Source of the DNA: Pectobacterium colocasium
GTDB lineage: Bacteria > Pseudomonadota > Gammaproteobacteria > Enterobacterales > Enterobacteriaceae
DNA length: 64,000 nt
Direction: 5' to 3'
Assembly (NCBI RefSeq): GCF_020181655.1
Contig: NZ_CP084032.1
Location: 3,472,001 to 3,536,000, forward strand
The notes under the pieces were generated by a model, which was given only the letters and a program-made list of their open reading frames with translations, was not told the DNA's origin and ran no database searches. This document shows, piece by piece, positions 38,461 to 48,932 of this stretch (position 1 is its first letter; every line of letters starts with the position of its first letter). A program made the position numbers and the translations under genes.

Positions 38461-39621
38461 TTAGACCTTTTCGACTGCGGCACGGTGACTGACGGAAGGC
38501 CGGATAAACAGTGCTGGCACCGCCAGCAGCGCCATCACCCAGAACGTACCGCCCTGTAAATGTTCAAACAGGAAACCGGATACCATCGTCATCACCGCGA
38601 TGCTTCCCCCCATTGCCAACGCGGAATACACCGCCTGTAGCCGCAGGATGTCACCACCGGAACGCGCGGCGATAAAGCGCATAGCAGCCAGATGGCACAC
38701 GGTGAACGTGCCACAGTGCAATATCTGTATCACAATCAGCCACGGCAGAGCCACCGTCGAGCCCATTAGCCCCCAGCGCACCACACCACACACGGCAGAG
38801 AGCAGCAGAAGCTGTCTGGCGCTCCAGCGTCGGAACAGACGCTGGCTGAAGGTAAAGATGATAATTTCCGCGACCACGCCTAACGACCAGAGATAACCGA
38901 TGATCGAGGCGGAATAACCCGAATCCTGCCAATAAATGACGCTGAAACCATAGTACGCCGCGTGTGCGCCCTGTAGCAGGGATACGCAAAGCAGGAAACG
39001 CCATACCGCCGGTTCAGTCAGCAAGGTTTTCCACGGCGTCACGCTAACCGACTGCGCGGTTGACGCTGCCGCTTGCGGCATCACGCTGGGGCGGAGCAGC
39101 ATGCCTAACAGCATGACAACCAACCCCGCGCTGAGAATGGCCAAAATCGCGGGGTGTCCCCAAATGGCAACCAGTTCGCCCGTCGCCGCAGAAGCGATAA
39201 CAAACGCGATCGAGCCCCAAACCCGCACCTTACCGTAATCCATCACGACCTGCCGCTGCCAGGTCGCGGCTAATGCATCGGTCAGCGGCACCAGCGGCGC
39301 GAAAAACAGGTTAAACCCAATCATCACGATCATCAGCCACAGCCAGGCATTTCCCAGCCAGAAACCGACGACTAACGCCAGTGACAGCAACGCCAGCCCG
39401 CGTAATACTGTAATCAATTTGGACGGATCTTTTACGCTGGGCGTGATAACCAGACTGCCGACAAAACGCGCCACCAGCCCCGCTCCCAGCAGCATCCCGA
39501 TCGACTCGGCGGACAGCCCCTCGCCTTTCAGCCATCCTCCCCAAAATGGCAGGAAAACGCCATAGCAAAAAAAGTAGGTGAAATAGCTCAGCGCCAACCA
39601 GCGCGTCGATTGCAAAACCAT
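38461..39621 (-). CDS. hcaT: MFS transporter, HcaT-like (phenylpropionate permease family)
   Basis: A 386-residue, 12-segment permease closely matching E. coli HcaT throughout (MVLQSTRWLALSYFTYFFCYG, LLQGAHAAYYGFSVIYWQ, ILHCGTFTVCHLAAMRFIAAR). HcaT is predicted to import 3-phenylpropionate. I start at MVLQSTRW; the longer reading adds 13 unrelated residues. The hca dioxygenase genes that accompany it in E. coli are not present here, so the substrate may differ. Confidence 0.92.
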   Translation of the reverse strand: MVLQSTRWLALSYFTYFFCYGVFLPFWGGWLKGEGLSAESIGMLLGAGLVARFVGSLVITPSVKDPSKLITVLRGLALLSLALVVGFWLGNAWLWLMIVMIGFNLFFAPLVPLTDALAATWQRQVVMDYGKVRVWGSIAFVIASAATGELVAIWGHPAILAILSAGLVVMLLGMLLRPSVMPQAAASTAQSVSVTPWKTLLTEPAVWRFLLCVSLLQGAHAAYYGFSVIYWQDSGYSASIIGYLWSLGVVAEIIIFTFSQRLFRRWSARQLLLLSAVCGVVRWGLMGSTVALPWLIVIQILHCGTFTVCHLAAMRFIAARSGGDILRLQAVYSALAMGGSIAVMTMVSGFLFEHLQGGTFWVMALLAVPALFIRPSVSHRAAVEKV

Positions 39622-39875
39622 GATGTCTCCCTTTCGATGGCGAAGACTCCCGTTCACCATCCTGCGAACCGTCGCAAATGCGATGTTTCTTTACTGGTTA
39701 CTCTTTTTTGCCGATTACTCTGTCAGAGAGCATGCGACGGCGCAACGCGTTATTCACCATGAAACGTAAACGAGGGTATCGACCCGCCCAACTGGCATAA
39801 TAATTTCCGGGCAACGCTCTTAACGTGTTGTCAGTTGCGGCTTGTAAGAGCACGGCGAGGAATCGCACGCCATAA

Positions 39876-39895
39876 AAAAACGTGGGGAACGTTTT
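39876..39895 (-). terminator. Second, distal glyA-side hairpin
   Basis: On the minus strand AACGT pairs with ACGTT and is followed by TTTTTATGG. It repeats the CGCCATAAAAAAACG context of the main glyA terminator 75 bases away, so the two look like a duplicated terminator. The rest of 39622-39940 shows no gene. Confidence 0.5.
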
Positions 39896-39943
39896 TCAAC
39901 GTCGCCTACGACGGCCCGCAGGGTGATGGCCAGGGATGGCCGC

Positions 39944-39975
39944 CATAAAAAAACGCCAGCACACGGGCTGGCGTT
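39944..39975 (-). terminator. glyA terminator
   Basis: AACGCCAGC and GCTGGCGTT form a 9-bp stem with a 6-base loop, followed on the minus strand by TTTTTAT. Confidence 0.9.
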
Positions 39976-40015
39976 CAGGACATGTTCCGACAGTGATGTC
40001 AGAGAAACGACCGAA

Positions 40016-41269
40016 TTATGCGTAAACAGGGAAGCGAGCGCAGATATCCAGCACTTTCTGTTTCACGCGCTCAATGGTCGCTTCGTCGTTGATGTTGTCC
40101 AACACATCACAGATCCAGCCAGCCAGCTCACGCACTTCCGCTTCTTTAAAGCCGCGACGGGTTGCCGCCGGTGTACCGATACGGATACCGGAAGTCACGA
40201 ACGGACTCTTCGGATCGTTAGGCACGCTGTTTTTGTTCACGGTGATATTCGCACGACCCAGTGCAGCATCAGCCTCTTTACCAGTCAGGTTTTTGCTAAC
40301 CAGATCCAGCAGGAACAGGTGGTTGCTGGTTCCGCCAGAAACGACGTTGAAACCACGTGACAGGAATACTTCAACCATCGCTTTGGCGTTTTTCGCGACC
40401 TGCTGCTGATACACCTTGAATTCAGGCTCCATCGCTTCTTTCAGCGCAACCGCTTTACCCGCGATAACGTGCATCAATGGGCCACCCTGACCACCAGGGA
40501 ACACAGCTGAGTTCAGCTTTTTGTACAGCTCTTCGTCACCGCCTTTCGCCAGAATCAGGCCACCGCGTGGGCCAGCCAGCGTTTTGTGCGTCGTCGTGGT
40601 CACGATGTGAGCATGAGGTACCGGGTTAGGGTAAACATCTGCGGCAATCAGACCGGCAACGTGGGCCATATCGACAAACAGGTAAGCGCCGATGCTGTCA
40701 GCGATTTCACGCATCTTCGCCCAGTCAACCACGCCAGAGTAGGCAGAGAAACCGCCGACGATCATTTTTGGCTTGTGCGTACGCGCCAGTTCCGCCATTT
40801 CGTCGTAGTCGATTTTGCCGCTTTCATCGATACCGTAAGGAATAACTTTATACAGTTTGCCTGACAGGTTAACCGGAGAACCGTGCGTCAGGTGACCACC
40901 GTGCGCCAGGTTCATACCCAGAATGGTGTCGCCCGGCTGCAGCAGCGCGGTGTAAACGGCAAAGTTCGCCTGAGAGCCGGAGTGCGGCTGCACGTTGGCA
41001 TAATCTGCACCGAACAGCGCTTTCGCACGATCGATCGCCAGTTGCTCAACTACGTCAACATACTCACAGCCGCCGTAGTAACGTTTGCCCGGATACCCTT
41101 CAGCATACTTGTTCGTCAGCTGAGACCCTTGAGCCTGCATAACGCGTGGGCTGGTGTAGTTTTCTGACGCAATCAGTTCAATGTGCTCTTCCTGACGCAC
41201 CACTTCTTGCTCCATTGCTTGCCACAGGTCGGCATCATAATCGGCAATGTTCATTTCACGCTTTAACAT
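40016..41269 (-). CDS. glyA: Serine hydroxymethyltransferase
   Basis: PLP enzyme that interconverts serine and glycine and loads one-carbon units onto tetrahydrofolate. The PLP lysine lies in [14 protein letters not shown] (about residue 229), and the N-terminus ([19 protein letters not shown]) matches E. coli almost exactly. Length 417 is identical. It is divergent from hmp, as in E. coli, with a PurR-like box in the intergenic region. Confidence 0.98.
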   Translation of the reverse strand: MLKREMNIADYDADLWQAMEQEVVRQEEHIELIASENYTSPRVMQAQGSQLTNKYAEGYPGKRYYGGCEYVDVVEQLAIDRAKALFGADYANVQPHSGSQANFAVYTALLQPGDTILGMNLAHGGHLTHGSPVNLSGKLYKVIPYGIDESGKIDYDEMAELARTHKPKMIVGGFSAYSGVVDWAKMREIADSIGAYLFVDMAHVAGLIAADVYPNPVPHAHIVTTTTHKTLAGPRGGLILAKGGDEELYKKLNSAVFPGGQGGPLMHVIAGKAVALKEAMEPEFKVYQQQVAKNAKAMVEVFLSRGFNVVSGGTSNHLFLLDLVSKNLTGKEADAALGRANITVNKNSVPNDPKSPFVTSGIRIGTPAATRRGFKEAEVRELAGWICDVLDNINDEATIERVKQKVLDICARFPVYA

Positions 41270-41405
41270 CCGGATCTCCTGACTCAGCTAACATAAATAT
41301 ACTGGGAATTAATGGCCCGTTTGGGAATTGGGCTACCCTCTTGGGGAATGTCGTATAGTGTAAACCGTTTTTCACTAATGAAGATAGGTCTTGACAGAGG
41401 TTTTT

Positions 41406-41421
41406 ACGCAAACGATTAGCT
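41406..41421. promoter_or_regulatory. PurR box upstream of glyA
   Basis: ACGCAAACGATTAGCT fits the PurR consensus (ACGCAAACG core) and lies about 135 bases before the glyA start, as in E. coli, where PurR represses glyA. Confidence 0.75.
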
Positions 41422-41578
41422 ACAGGCAGCACAAGGCTTCAGCAAATATGAGTCGCGTGGTGGTAAACGGATTTTTCTTCATTCTCAACCTGCTCTTTCT
41501 TCATGTTATTCCCTTTAGCTCCCACCTAAAAAAGCCCTACCACTAAAAAGGTAATTTACAGTGACGGACAAACCCAAT

Positions 41579-41601
41579 AAGGTGCATTTAAAATGCAATT
41601 T
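41579..41601. promoter_or_regulatory. NsrR site upstream of hmp
   Basis: A 23-base near-palindrome with half-sites AAGGTGCATTT and AAATGCAATTT lies 30 bases before the hmp ATG. It matches the nitric-oxide-sensing NsrR operator, which represses hmp. Confidence 0.85.
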
Positions 41602-41630
41602 ATAAGTCATACCAATAATAAGGAGTCACC

Positions 41631-42821
41631 ATGCTGGATAACCAAACTATCGCCATTGTTAAATCGACCATTCCTCTGCTGGCGGAAACCGGCCCGAAAC
41701 TGACCGCGCATTTTTACGATCGCATGTTTACCCATAACCCTGAACTCAAAGATATTTTTAACATGAGCAACCAGCGCAATGGCGATCAGCGAGAAGCGCT
41801 GTTCAATGCCATCTGTGCGTATGCGACGAATATTGAAAATCTGGCCGCGCTGCTGCCTGCGGTTGAGCGTATCGCCCAGAAGCACGCCAGCTTTAACATT
41901 CAGGCCGATCAGTATCAGATCGTGGGTAATCATTTATTGGCAACGCTGGATGAAATGTTTAGCCCAGGGCGAGACGTGCTGGACGCCTGGGGTAAAGCCT
42001 ATGGCGTGCTGGCGAATGTCTTCATTCAGCGCGAAGGCGATATCTACCGCAACACCGAAGCGAAAAACGGCGGCTGGAGCGGTGTACGACCTTTCCGCAT
42101 TGTGAACAAACAGCCGCAAAGTTCCGTCATTACCAGCTTCACGCTGGAACCCACCGACGGCCGACCTATTGCTGATTTTCAAGCAGGTCAATATCTGGCG
42201 GTTTACGTCAAACATGACAGTTTTGCCAATCAGGAGATTCGCCAATACTCTCTGACCCACGCGCCAAATGGAAAATCCTACCGGATTGCGGTTAAACGTG
42301 AAGCACAGGGCACCGTTTCCGGCTATCTGCATGATACCGCATGCGAAGGCGACATTATTCATCTGGCGGCACCGCACGGCGATTTCTTCCTTGATATCTC
42401 CTCTTCCACACCAGTTGCCCTGATTTCCGGCGGCGTGGGGCAAACCCCCATGTTGGGCATGCTGCATACGCTCAAACAACAGGATCATCAGGCAAAAGTG
42501 TTATGGCTGCATGCGGCAGAAAACGGTGCAGCGCATGCGTTTGCGAATGAAATCAAACAGACGGGGCAGCCGCTGCCGCAGTTCCAGCAGCACATCTGGT
42601 ATCGGGAACCGCAGCAGAACGATCGTCCAGGGGAAGATTATCACCATAGCGGACTAATGCAGTTGGCCTCGCTAAAAGAAGAGTTAACCACGCCTGCTAT
42701 GCACTATTACTTATGCGGCCCTGTGGTTTTCATGCAGTTTATCGCTCAGCAACTGCTGGCAATGGGGATCCCGGCGGAGCAGCTACATTACGAATGTTTT
42801 GGTCCACATAAAGTTGTCTAA
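41631..42821 (+). CDS. hmp: Flavohemoprotein, nitric oxide dioxygenase
   Basis: Converts nitric oxide to nitrate with NADPH and oxygen, a defence against host NO. The globin domain has Tyr29 and the proximal heme ligand His85 (AQKHASF). The FAD domain shows [11 protein letters not shown] and the NAD domain [14 protein letters not shown]; the C-terminus ends [10 protein letters not shown]. Length 396 is exact. Strong ribosome site (AAGGAGTCACC). Confidence 0.97.
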   Translation: MLDNQTIAIVKSTIPLLAETGPKLTAHFYDRMFTHNPELKDIFNMSNQRNGDQREALFNAICAYATNIENLAALLPAVERIAQKHASFNIQADQYQIVGNHLLATLDEMFSPGRDVLDAWGKAYGVLANVFIQREGDIYRNTEAKNGGWSGVRPFRIVNKQPQSSVITSFTLEPTDGRPIADFQAGQYLAVYVKHDSFANQEIRQYSLTHAPNGKSYRIAVKREAQGTVSGYLHDTACEGDIIHLAAPHGDFFLDISSSTPVALISGGVGQTPMLGMLHTLKQQDHQAKVLWLHAAENGAAHAFANEIKQTGQPLPQFQQHIWYREPQQNDRPGEDYHHSGLMQLASLKEELTTPAMHYYLCGPVVFMQFIAQQLLAMGIPAEQLHYECFGPHKVV

Positions 42822-42846
42822 CCCTCATTGATTCTGGATCAAACCC

Positions 42847-42871
42847 AAAGGCCGCTTTTGCGGCCTTTTTT
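42847..42871 (+). terminator. hmp terminator
   Basis: AAAGGCCGC and GCGGCCTTT form a 9-bp stem with a TTTT loop and a T tract. Confidence 0.92.
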
Positions 42872-42978
42872 CATCTTTTAGAGAATCACCTTCTCAGAAA
42901 CACTTTATCGATCACACTTTTATGCGCTGATACACAGGCTCTCTGCTAAAAAAGAGGTCGGTCACAAAAAATCACAGC

Positions 42979-43000
42979 TTATTAAAATAACATTTCATTT
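42979..43000. promoter_or_regulatory. Possible KdgR box upstream of paeY
   Basis: The right half TTTCATTTT and an AT-rich, partly matching left half (TTATTAAA) with 6-base spacing resemble KdgR operators of pectinolysis genes. The left half has two mismatches, so this is tentative. The rest of 42872-43190 is AT-rich control sequence without a gene. Confidence 0.35.
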
Positions 43001-43190
43001 TTAATGAATGACTATTTCATCAAAAGGACCTGCGTTTAGGCATCGCCCTTGAGTCGGCTTGGGTGCACAATAAAAGCCCCGACGTTTCTCTAAAGGCCGT
43101 GACAAGAACGATAAAAAACAGCGACCTTCCTTTGATAACGCTTGGGTCCATTAACCGTTTTCGATTAACCAACAAGGGATATGTCTGACC

Positions 43191-44849
43191 ATGGCAAAAC
43201 GTTTTTCAGAAAGTGTCGCTTTAGCTCTGATACTTTCCGCCCCTTTCACACTGGTACATGCTAAAACCCCCGCTGCGGCACACCCAACCACCGCAACAGA
43301 CAGCGTTAAATTACTGTCGGGTTCAACACTGGGTGAGAAAACCGGTTTATCCGGTAATGTCACCGCACGGGATATCCACCTGCCTGCCACCATCATTATC
43401 AGAGACCAGCAGGGCCAGAAGCGGCAGACACAGACCGATGATCAAGGAAAATACCACCTTGATATCTCGGGCCTCACGCCGCCACTACGTCTGTTAGCCA
43501 TCGAATCCGGCGGCAATAATTGCCTGCTGAATAATATCTCCCGTGCCATTTGCCTGTCCGCTGTCGCCCCTTCATTACATGACGGCAAAGAAAACACCGC
43601 CAATATCAACCCGCTGACTGACCGCATTACGTCTGATATCGCGGTAGCGGCAGGCTACATTGGCCCACAGCAGCTCACGGACGATACAGCATCACCAAAA
43701 CTGGACGCCGCAGCCTGGAAAAAAGCCTACGCGGATTTCCACGCAGGCTTTAATGACGCATTAAAACAGGTGGGCATCAGTGCACCTACCCGTTTCGATC
43801 CCCTTACCTACCCTGCCGCTCAGCAGGACGCGGTCACCAAAATCGTCAGCGTCATTAATCATAACCGCAATTATCATAACAATACGGGCTACTCAGGCCA
43901 TACGGTGCTGACCGACAGCGCGTTCCACCCGATTGTCGGCCTGAACGATAAAGGCAACTATGAACCGTTAGATTATCGCGCGGCTCGCCAGAGTCTGGAC
44001 GCGATCCAGAAAGCGCAAACCCGTATTTTCATCGTCGGCGACTCAACTGCGGCAACCTACGAAAAAATGCGCTTCCCGCGCATGGGATGGGGACAGGTTT
44101 TTGAACAACAGTTCAGCAAGAACAGCGGCGTAAAAGTTGTTAACGGCGGACGCGCAGGTCGTAGTTCGCGTGACTATTTTTATGAAGGCTGGTTCCGTCA
44201 GATGCAGCCACTGATGAAAGAAGGCGATTTCCTGTTTATCCAAATGGGACACAACGATCAAAACTGCAATGGGGCCAAAGCGGTACGTGGCCCTGCTGAT
44301 GTCGCTAACCTCTGCACTTACCCAAACGATGCAGCAGGGAAAAAGCAGGCACCGCAGGGCAAAGCCGATATGTCATTCCAGACGTCACTGGAACGCTACA
44401 TCACCTTCGCCCGCCAGCACAAACTCACGCCCGTTCTGCTGACGCCAACCACCCGAGTGAAAACGGCTGAAGGCAAAGAGGGTACACCCGCCGTACACAG
44501 CCATTTTACCAAGCAAAATTCAGATAACGGCTACGCGTTCATTGGCGATTACAGCCAGACCATCAGGGATACGGCAGCGGATAACAAGGTGATTTTACTG
44601 GACGTGGAACCTGCCACTATCGCCCTGGCGAATCAGGGCAACAGCGACCACTGGAAACAGTATTGGTTAGTGATCGATCCCAAACAATACCCTTACTATA
44701 GCGATCAGGCAGGTAGCCTGAGCAAACCGGATACCACCCATTTTCAGAAAAAAGGCGCGATTGCCGTGGCAGAGATTGTCGCTGACGCCATTCGGCAGGA
44801 GCCCGCTTTAGCTGCTCTGGCGGAGAAAACCGTCAGCAAGCATAAGTAG
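43191..44849 (+). CDS. paeY: Pectin acetylesterase, SGNH/GDSL family (PaeY)
   Basis: Secreted or periplasmic esterase that removes acetyl groups from pectin so lyases can act. After a signal peptide (MAKRFSESVALALILSAPFTLVHA) comes an N-terminal domain of about 250 residues with a beta-sandwich-like start. The rhamnogalacturonan-acetylesterase-type SGNH domain follows: Ser285 in GDST, NGGRAGRSSRDY, MGHNDQN, and Asp514/His517 in DTTHF. The length of 552 and the adjacent pemA match PaeY of Dickeya. It lies about 100 bases before pemA and is probably cotranscribed. Confidence 0.93.
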   Translation: MAKRFSESVALALILSAPFTLVHAKTPAAAHPTTATDSVKLLSGSTLGEKTGLSGNVTARDIHLPATIIIRDQQGQKRQTQTDDQGKYHLDISGLTPPLRLLAIESGGNNCLLNNISRAICLSAVAPSLHDGKENTANINPLTDRITSDIAVAAGYIGPQQLTDDTASPKLDAAAWKKAYADFHAGFNDALKQVGISAPTRFDPLTYPAAQQDAVTKIVSVINHNRNYHNNTGYSGHTVLTDSAFHPIVGLNDKGNYEPLDYRAARQSLDAIQKAQTRIFIVGDSTAATYEKMRFPRMGWGQVFEQQFSKNSGVKVVNGGRAGRSSRDYFYEGWFRQMQPLMKEGDFLFIQMGHNDQNCNGAKAVRGPADVANLCTYPNDAAGKKQAPQGKADMSFQTSLERYITFARQHKLTPVLLTPTTRVKTAEGKEGTPAVHSHFTKQNSDNGYAFIGDYSQTIRDTAADNKVILLDVEPATIALANQGNSDHWKQYWLVIDPKQYPYYSDQAGSLSKPDTTHFQKKGAIAVAEIVADAIRQEPALAALAEKTVSKHK

Positions 44850-44950
44850 TTATCAGTCAGGCAAAACGATAAGACAGAACCACGCGCGGCGTTATTTAGC
44901 CGCGCGTTATAGACCTTCCTCTTTCCTTTACCGATTACAGGACTCTGGAC

Positions 44951-46057
44951 ATGATAAACACCCCACACCTCTGCAAGACGCTGACCTTAGCCATGTTAAT
45001 TTCTTCCCCCTGGGCATTAGCACAGGCAGCCGACTATAATGCGCTGGTTTCCGCCAATGCAACGGACGCCAAGGCCTACAAAACCATTACTGAAGCCATT
45101 GCCAGCGCCCCGGCAGACAGCTCCCCGTTTGTTATCTATGTCAAAAATGGCGTATACCACGAACGCCTCACAATTACGCGCCCCAACATTCATTTAAAGG
45201 GCGAAAGCCGTAACGGCACCGTGATCACCGCGACCACCGCAGCCGGAATGCTCAAACCCGATGGCAGCAAATGGGGGACTTACGGCAGCAACACGGTGAA
45301 AGTCGATGCGCCTGACTTCAGTGCCCGTTCGCTGACCATCCGCAATGATTTTGATTACCCCGCCAATCAGGCTAAAGCCAGTGACGACCCGACTAAACTA
45401 AAAGACTCACAGGCCGTTGCGCTGCTGGTTGCCGAAAATAGCGATCGTGCATGGTTCCATGATGTCAGTTTGGTCGGCTACCAAGACACGTTGTATGTGA
45501 AGGGCGGACGTAGCTTCTTCTCACAATGTCGGATCAGCGGTACCGTTGATTTCATCTTTGGCAACGGCACTGCGCTGTTTGACGACTGTGACATCGTCGC
45601 GCGTAACCGCACCGATGTGAAAGATCAGCCGCTTGGCTATCTCACCGCACCAAGCACCGACATTAAGCAAAAATATGGATTGGTCATTACCAATAGTCGG
45701 GTGACCAAAGAGAAAGACGTTCCGGCGAAAAGCTATGGTCTGGGCCGCCCGTGGCACCCAACGACCACCTTTGACGATGGTCGCTATGCCGATCCTAACG
45801 CGATTGGCCAAACCGTCTTCCTGAACACCAGCATGGACGACCACATCTATGGCTGGGACAAAATGTCCGGTAAAGATAAACAAGGTGAAACAATCTGGTT
45901 CTATCCGCAGGACTCACGCTTTTTCGAGTATAAATCCAGTGGTAAAGGAGCAGAGAAAAACGCTCTGCGCCGTCAGTTAAGCGACGCGGAAGCCGCAGAA
46001 TACACCGCAAGCAAAGTGTTGGCAGGCTGGGTTCCTACCGCACCTAAAGGGAAGTAG
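44951..46057 (+). CDS. pemA: Pectin methylesterase PemA, family CE8
   Basis: Secreted enzyme that demethylates pectin. The signal peptide ends AQA (about residue 26), followed by a right-handed beta-helix. Active-site residues are Asp179 in YQDTLY, Asp200 in VDFIFGNG and Arg266 in LGRPW, within one residue of the Dickeya enzyme numbering. The length of 368 is typical. Removal of methyl groups follows or accompanies deacetylation by PaeY and exposes polygalacturonate to pectate lyases. Confidence 0.97.
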   Translation: MINTPHLCKTLTLAMLISSPWALAQAADYNALVSANATDAKAYKTITEAIASAPADSSPFVIYVKNGVYHERLTITRPNIHLKGESRNGTVITATTAAGMLKPDGSKWGTYGSNTVKVDAPDFSARSLTIRNDFDYPANQAKASDDPTKLKDSQAVALLVAENSDRAWFHDVSLVGYQDTLYVKGGRSFFSQCRISGTVDFIFGNGTALFDDCDIVARNRTDVKDQPLGYLTAPSTDIKQKYGLVITNSRVTKEKDVPAKSYGLGRPWHPTTTFDDGRYADPNAIGQTVFLNTSMDDHIYGWDKMSGKDKQGETIWFYPQDSRFFEYKSSGKGAEKNALRRQLSDAEAAEYTASKVLAGWVPTAPKGK

Positions 46058-46082
46058 ACGTTAGAGTAGAAATCAATGTGAC

Positions 46083-46109
46083 GAAGCCAGCCCTCATCAG
46101 GCTGGCTTC
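46083..46109. terminator. Hairpin between convergent pemA and glnB
   Basis: GAAGCCAGCC and GGCTGGCTTC form a 10-bp perfect stem with a 7-base loop. No T tract follows on either strand. Its position between convergent genes suggests a shared terminator. Confidence 0.6.
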
Positions 46110-46136
46110 TGGAACCGAACAACGCGAGGCGAGAGA

Positions 46137-46490
<354 letters not shown>

Positions 46491-46559
46491 TTATCTATGT
46501 TGCGGCCAAAGCCGAGCATCAGCAAATAAACAGCATGTCAGAACTCAGGCAGACAATCC

Positions 46560-46682
46560 ATATCCGTCATACTTCAAGCAGCTTATGCGTTGACTGCGCT
46601 TACTCACCTCTGTCACTGATGTAAGCTTTTGAGGATTCGGACGGTTGCCGCCTTTACGCGACTCGAATTATTTAGGATTACC
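46560..46682. repeat. Short copy of the palindromic dispersed repeat
   Basis: About 123 bp between glnB and glrR, inverted relative to the copy at 19129-19463. Shared blocks include TACTTCAAGCAGCTT, AACGC-type linker, AGCTTAC and CGACTCGAATTATTTAGG. It lacks the three internal GACAAA units. Its ends form an imperfect inverted repeat. Confidence 0.8.
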
Positions 46683-46726
46683 CCACCTCGCATCACGCTG
46701 CAAGCGTGCTGCCAGCTATCTCAACG

Positions 46727-48064
46727 CTAGTCTTTAAAATCGTTGGCATCCAGTTCATGGCGACCCAACAGTTTATAAAATTCTGTTCGGTTACGCCCAG
46801 CCATTCGCGCAGCCTGTGTCACGTTGCCTTTTGCCATCTGTAATAATTTTCGCAGATAGTTCAGTTCAAACTGATGGCGTGCTTCAACAAACGTTGGCAA
46901 CGCCGTGTTTTCACCTTCCAGCGCCTGTTCAACCAGCGCGTCACTGATGACCGGAGCGCTGGTCAGTGCCACACACTGTTCAATGACATTCACCAGTTGA
47001 CGCACGTTACCCGGCCAGCTTGCCGTCATCAAGCGCTTCATCGCGTCGGTTGAGAAAGTGCGCACAAAAGGCTTGTGGCGATTGGCGGATTCACGCAGCA
47101 GATGATTTGCCAGCAGAGGAATATCTTCGGCACGTTCATGCAGCGCGGGCAACTTCATATTCACCACGTTGAGTCGATAATACAGATCTTCGCGGAATTC
47201 ATTTTTCGCCATCGCCTTCGGCAAGTCTCGGTGCGTAGCGGAAATAATCCGCACGTCGATATCCAGATCGCGGTTGCTCCCCAGCGGACGGACTTTTCGC
47301 TCCTGCAGCACGCGTAGCAGTTTAACTTGTAGAGACAGCGGCATATCGCCGATTTCATCTAAAAACAGCGTACCACCTTCCGCCGCCTGAAAAAGCCCCT
47401 CACGGCTGCTCACCGCACCGGTAAAAGCGCCTTTTGCATGACCGAACAACTCAGATTCCAGGAGTGGTTCCGGCAGCGCACCACAGTTAATGGCAATAAA
47501 CGCTTTCTTCGCACGCGGGCTGGCCGCATGAATGGCCTGAGCCAGCACCTCTTTCCCGGTTCCGCTCTGGCCATTAATCAACACGCTGACATCCGACTGT
47601 GCGACCATTCTAGCCTGTTCCAGCAGGCGCAGCATAATGGGGCTGCGCGTCACGATAGTTTCGCGCCAGCCTTCATCACCCGCTGGCGCGGACAGCGCCA
47701 GCGCTTCGTCTATCGCTTTATAAAGCGCATCACGGTCTACCGGCTTCGTCAGGAAGCTGAATACCCCCTGCTGCGTGGCAGCAACGGCGTCGGGAATCGA
47801 ACCGTGAGCCGTTAAAATAATCACCGGCATCCCCGGCTGATAGCGCTGAATTTCAGAAAACAGCGCCATGCCATCCATCTCGTCCATGCGGAGATCGCTG
47901 ATCACCAGATCGAACGTCTCGCGCGTTAACAGCCGCAGCGCCTCTTGGCCGCTCTCCGCCGTCATCACGCTAAATCCTTCGCTGGTCAGGCGCATGCCTA
48001 ATAGCTTCAGCAGACTGGGGTCATCATCCACGAGCAATAAATTCGCCGTTTTTCGGGCTGTCAT
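46727..48064 (-). CDS. glrR: Sigma54-dependent response regulator GlrR (QseF)
   Basis: Activates sigma54 transcription of glmY when phosphorylated by GlrK. The receiver domain carries the phospho-acceptor in [12 protein letters not shown] (about Asp56), the AAA+ domain has GQSGTGKE and the GAFTGA loop (KGAFTGAV), and a Fis-type helix-turn-helix ends the protein. Length 445 is typical. Its start overlaps the qseG stop by four bases. Confidence 0.96.
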   Translation of the reverse strand: MTARKTANLLLVDDDPSLLKLLGMRLTSEGFSVMTAESGQEALRLLTRETFDLVISDLRMDEMDGMALFSEIQRYQPGMPVIILTAHGSIPDAVAATQQGVFSFLTKPVDRDALYKAIDEALALSAPAGDEGWRETIVTRSPIMLRLLEQARMVAQSDVSVLINGQSGTGKEVLAQAIHAASPRAKKAFIAINCGALPEPLLESELFGHAKGAFTGAVSSREGLFQAAEGGTLFLDEIGDMPLSLQVKLLRVLQERKVRPLGSNRDLDIDVRIISATHRDLPKAMAKNEFREDLYYRLNVVNMKLPALHERAEDIPLLANHLLRESANRHKPFVRTFSTDAMKRLMTASWPGNVRQLVNVIEQCVALTSAPVISDALVEQALEGENTALPTFVEARHQFELNYLRKLLQMAKGNVTQAARMAGRNRTEFYKLLGRHELDANDFKD

Positions 48065-48897
48065 TGTCTTGCTGACTCCTTCTTCGTCGTCGGTTTATCC
48101 GTATGCGATTCCATCGGCGGCGTATAGGTGTCATCCGCATCCACTGGCTCACTTCTGGATTTCACTGCCGAATTACGTGAACCGTCTCTATTCGCCCCCG
48201 CCCCGCCACGGCGATCGGTATCGTTATCCGGCATTTCTCCCGACAGTTGCTTACGCGACGACAGCTGACGTTCAATATCCGTCAGATTTTCCAGTTTCTG
48301 CGTGGTCGTTTCTAACTGGTATTGCAGGTGACTTTGCTGAACGCGCAGGGCATCTAACTGCTTGTCGCTGGACTCCTGTAAACGCTTATAGCGCAGGCGC
48401 TCATCCGACAGCGCCAGAAATAGCGTTTGCCTGTCACGCCAGGTTTGCATCAGCGGGCGCAGCGCCGCAGGAAAAGCCAGACGGTATAAATTGATCTGCT
48501 CCAACACCTGACGTCGCTCGGCCTGAGTAATACCGGCATTATCCAGCAGAATGCCCTGCTTAAACACGCGATCCCAACTATCCCCCGCAACCAGCCCGGC
48601 TTCCTCGCGAGCCTGGAATTGCGTCAAACGCCCGGCACAATCCATCGCCCGTAACCAATAAAGGGCGTTATTCATGGATTCACGATCGTCTATCTGCCAC
48701 AGGTGCTCGCATTGCGCGATACGGAAATCCGCAACCTGCTCTTTCGGCGGAGTAGCTTCTATTTCCAGCAGCGCCGAACCATGATTCACATGGCTATTAC
48801 ACGCTGCCAAAACGAGTGGCGACGACATAAGCGCCGCCTTCAAAAGACGGGAAAATACGCTATTCGTAAGCCATCCCTTCATAACCCATGCATTCAT
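48061..48897 (-). CDS. qseG: Lipoprotein QseG (YfhG)
   Basis: Outer-membrane lipoprotein encoded between glrK and glrR. The lipobox LAAC places the lipidated cysteine at 33, and a coiled coil follows (RLRYKRLQESSDKQLDALRV... to about 230). In E. coli QseG interacts with and stimulates the kinase. The C-terminal tail is Asp/Ser/Thr-rich and likely disordered. Length 278 is somewhat longer than the E. coli protein (about 237). Confidence 0.9.
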   Translation of the reverse strand: MNAWVMKGWLTNSVFSRLLKAALMSSPLVLAACNSHVNHGSALLEIEATPPKEQVADFRIAQCEHLWQIDDRESMNNALYWLRAMDCAGRLTQFQAREEAGLVAGDSWDRVFKQGILLDNAGITQAERRQVLEQINLYRLAFPAALRPLMQTWRDRQTLFLALSDERLRYKRLQESSDKQLDALRVQQSHLQYQLETTTQKLENLTDIERQLSSRKQLSGEMPDNDTDRRGGAGANRDGSRNSAVKSRSEPVDADDTYTPPMESHTDKPTTKKESARQ

Positions 48898-48932
48898 TAT
48901 CTATTCATTCTCAGACTTTATTCATTATCGGA

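Noticed and set aside
38461..39621. A full phenylpropionate catabolic locus
   Set aside because: Only the hcaT-like transporter is present; glyA and zevAB flank it.
42901..42980. CRP sites before paeY (TCACA half-sites near 42912 and 42972)
   Set aside because: No matching TGTGA half at the correct spacing.
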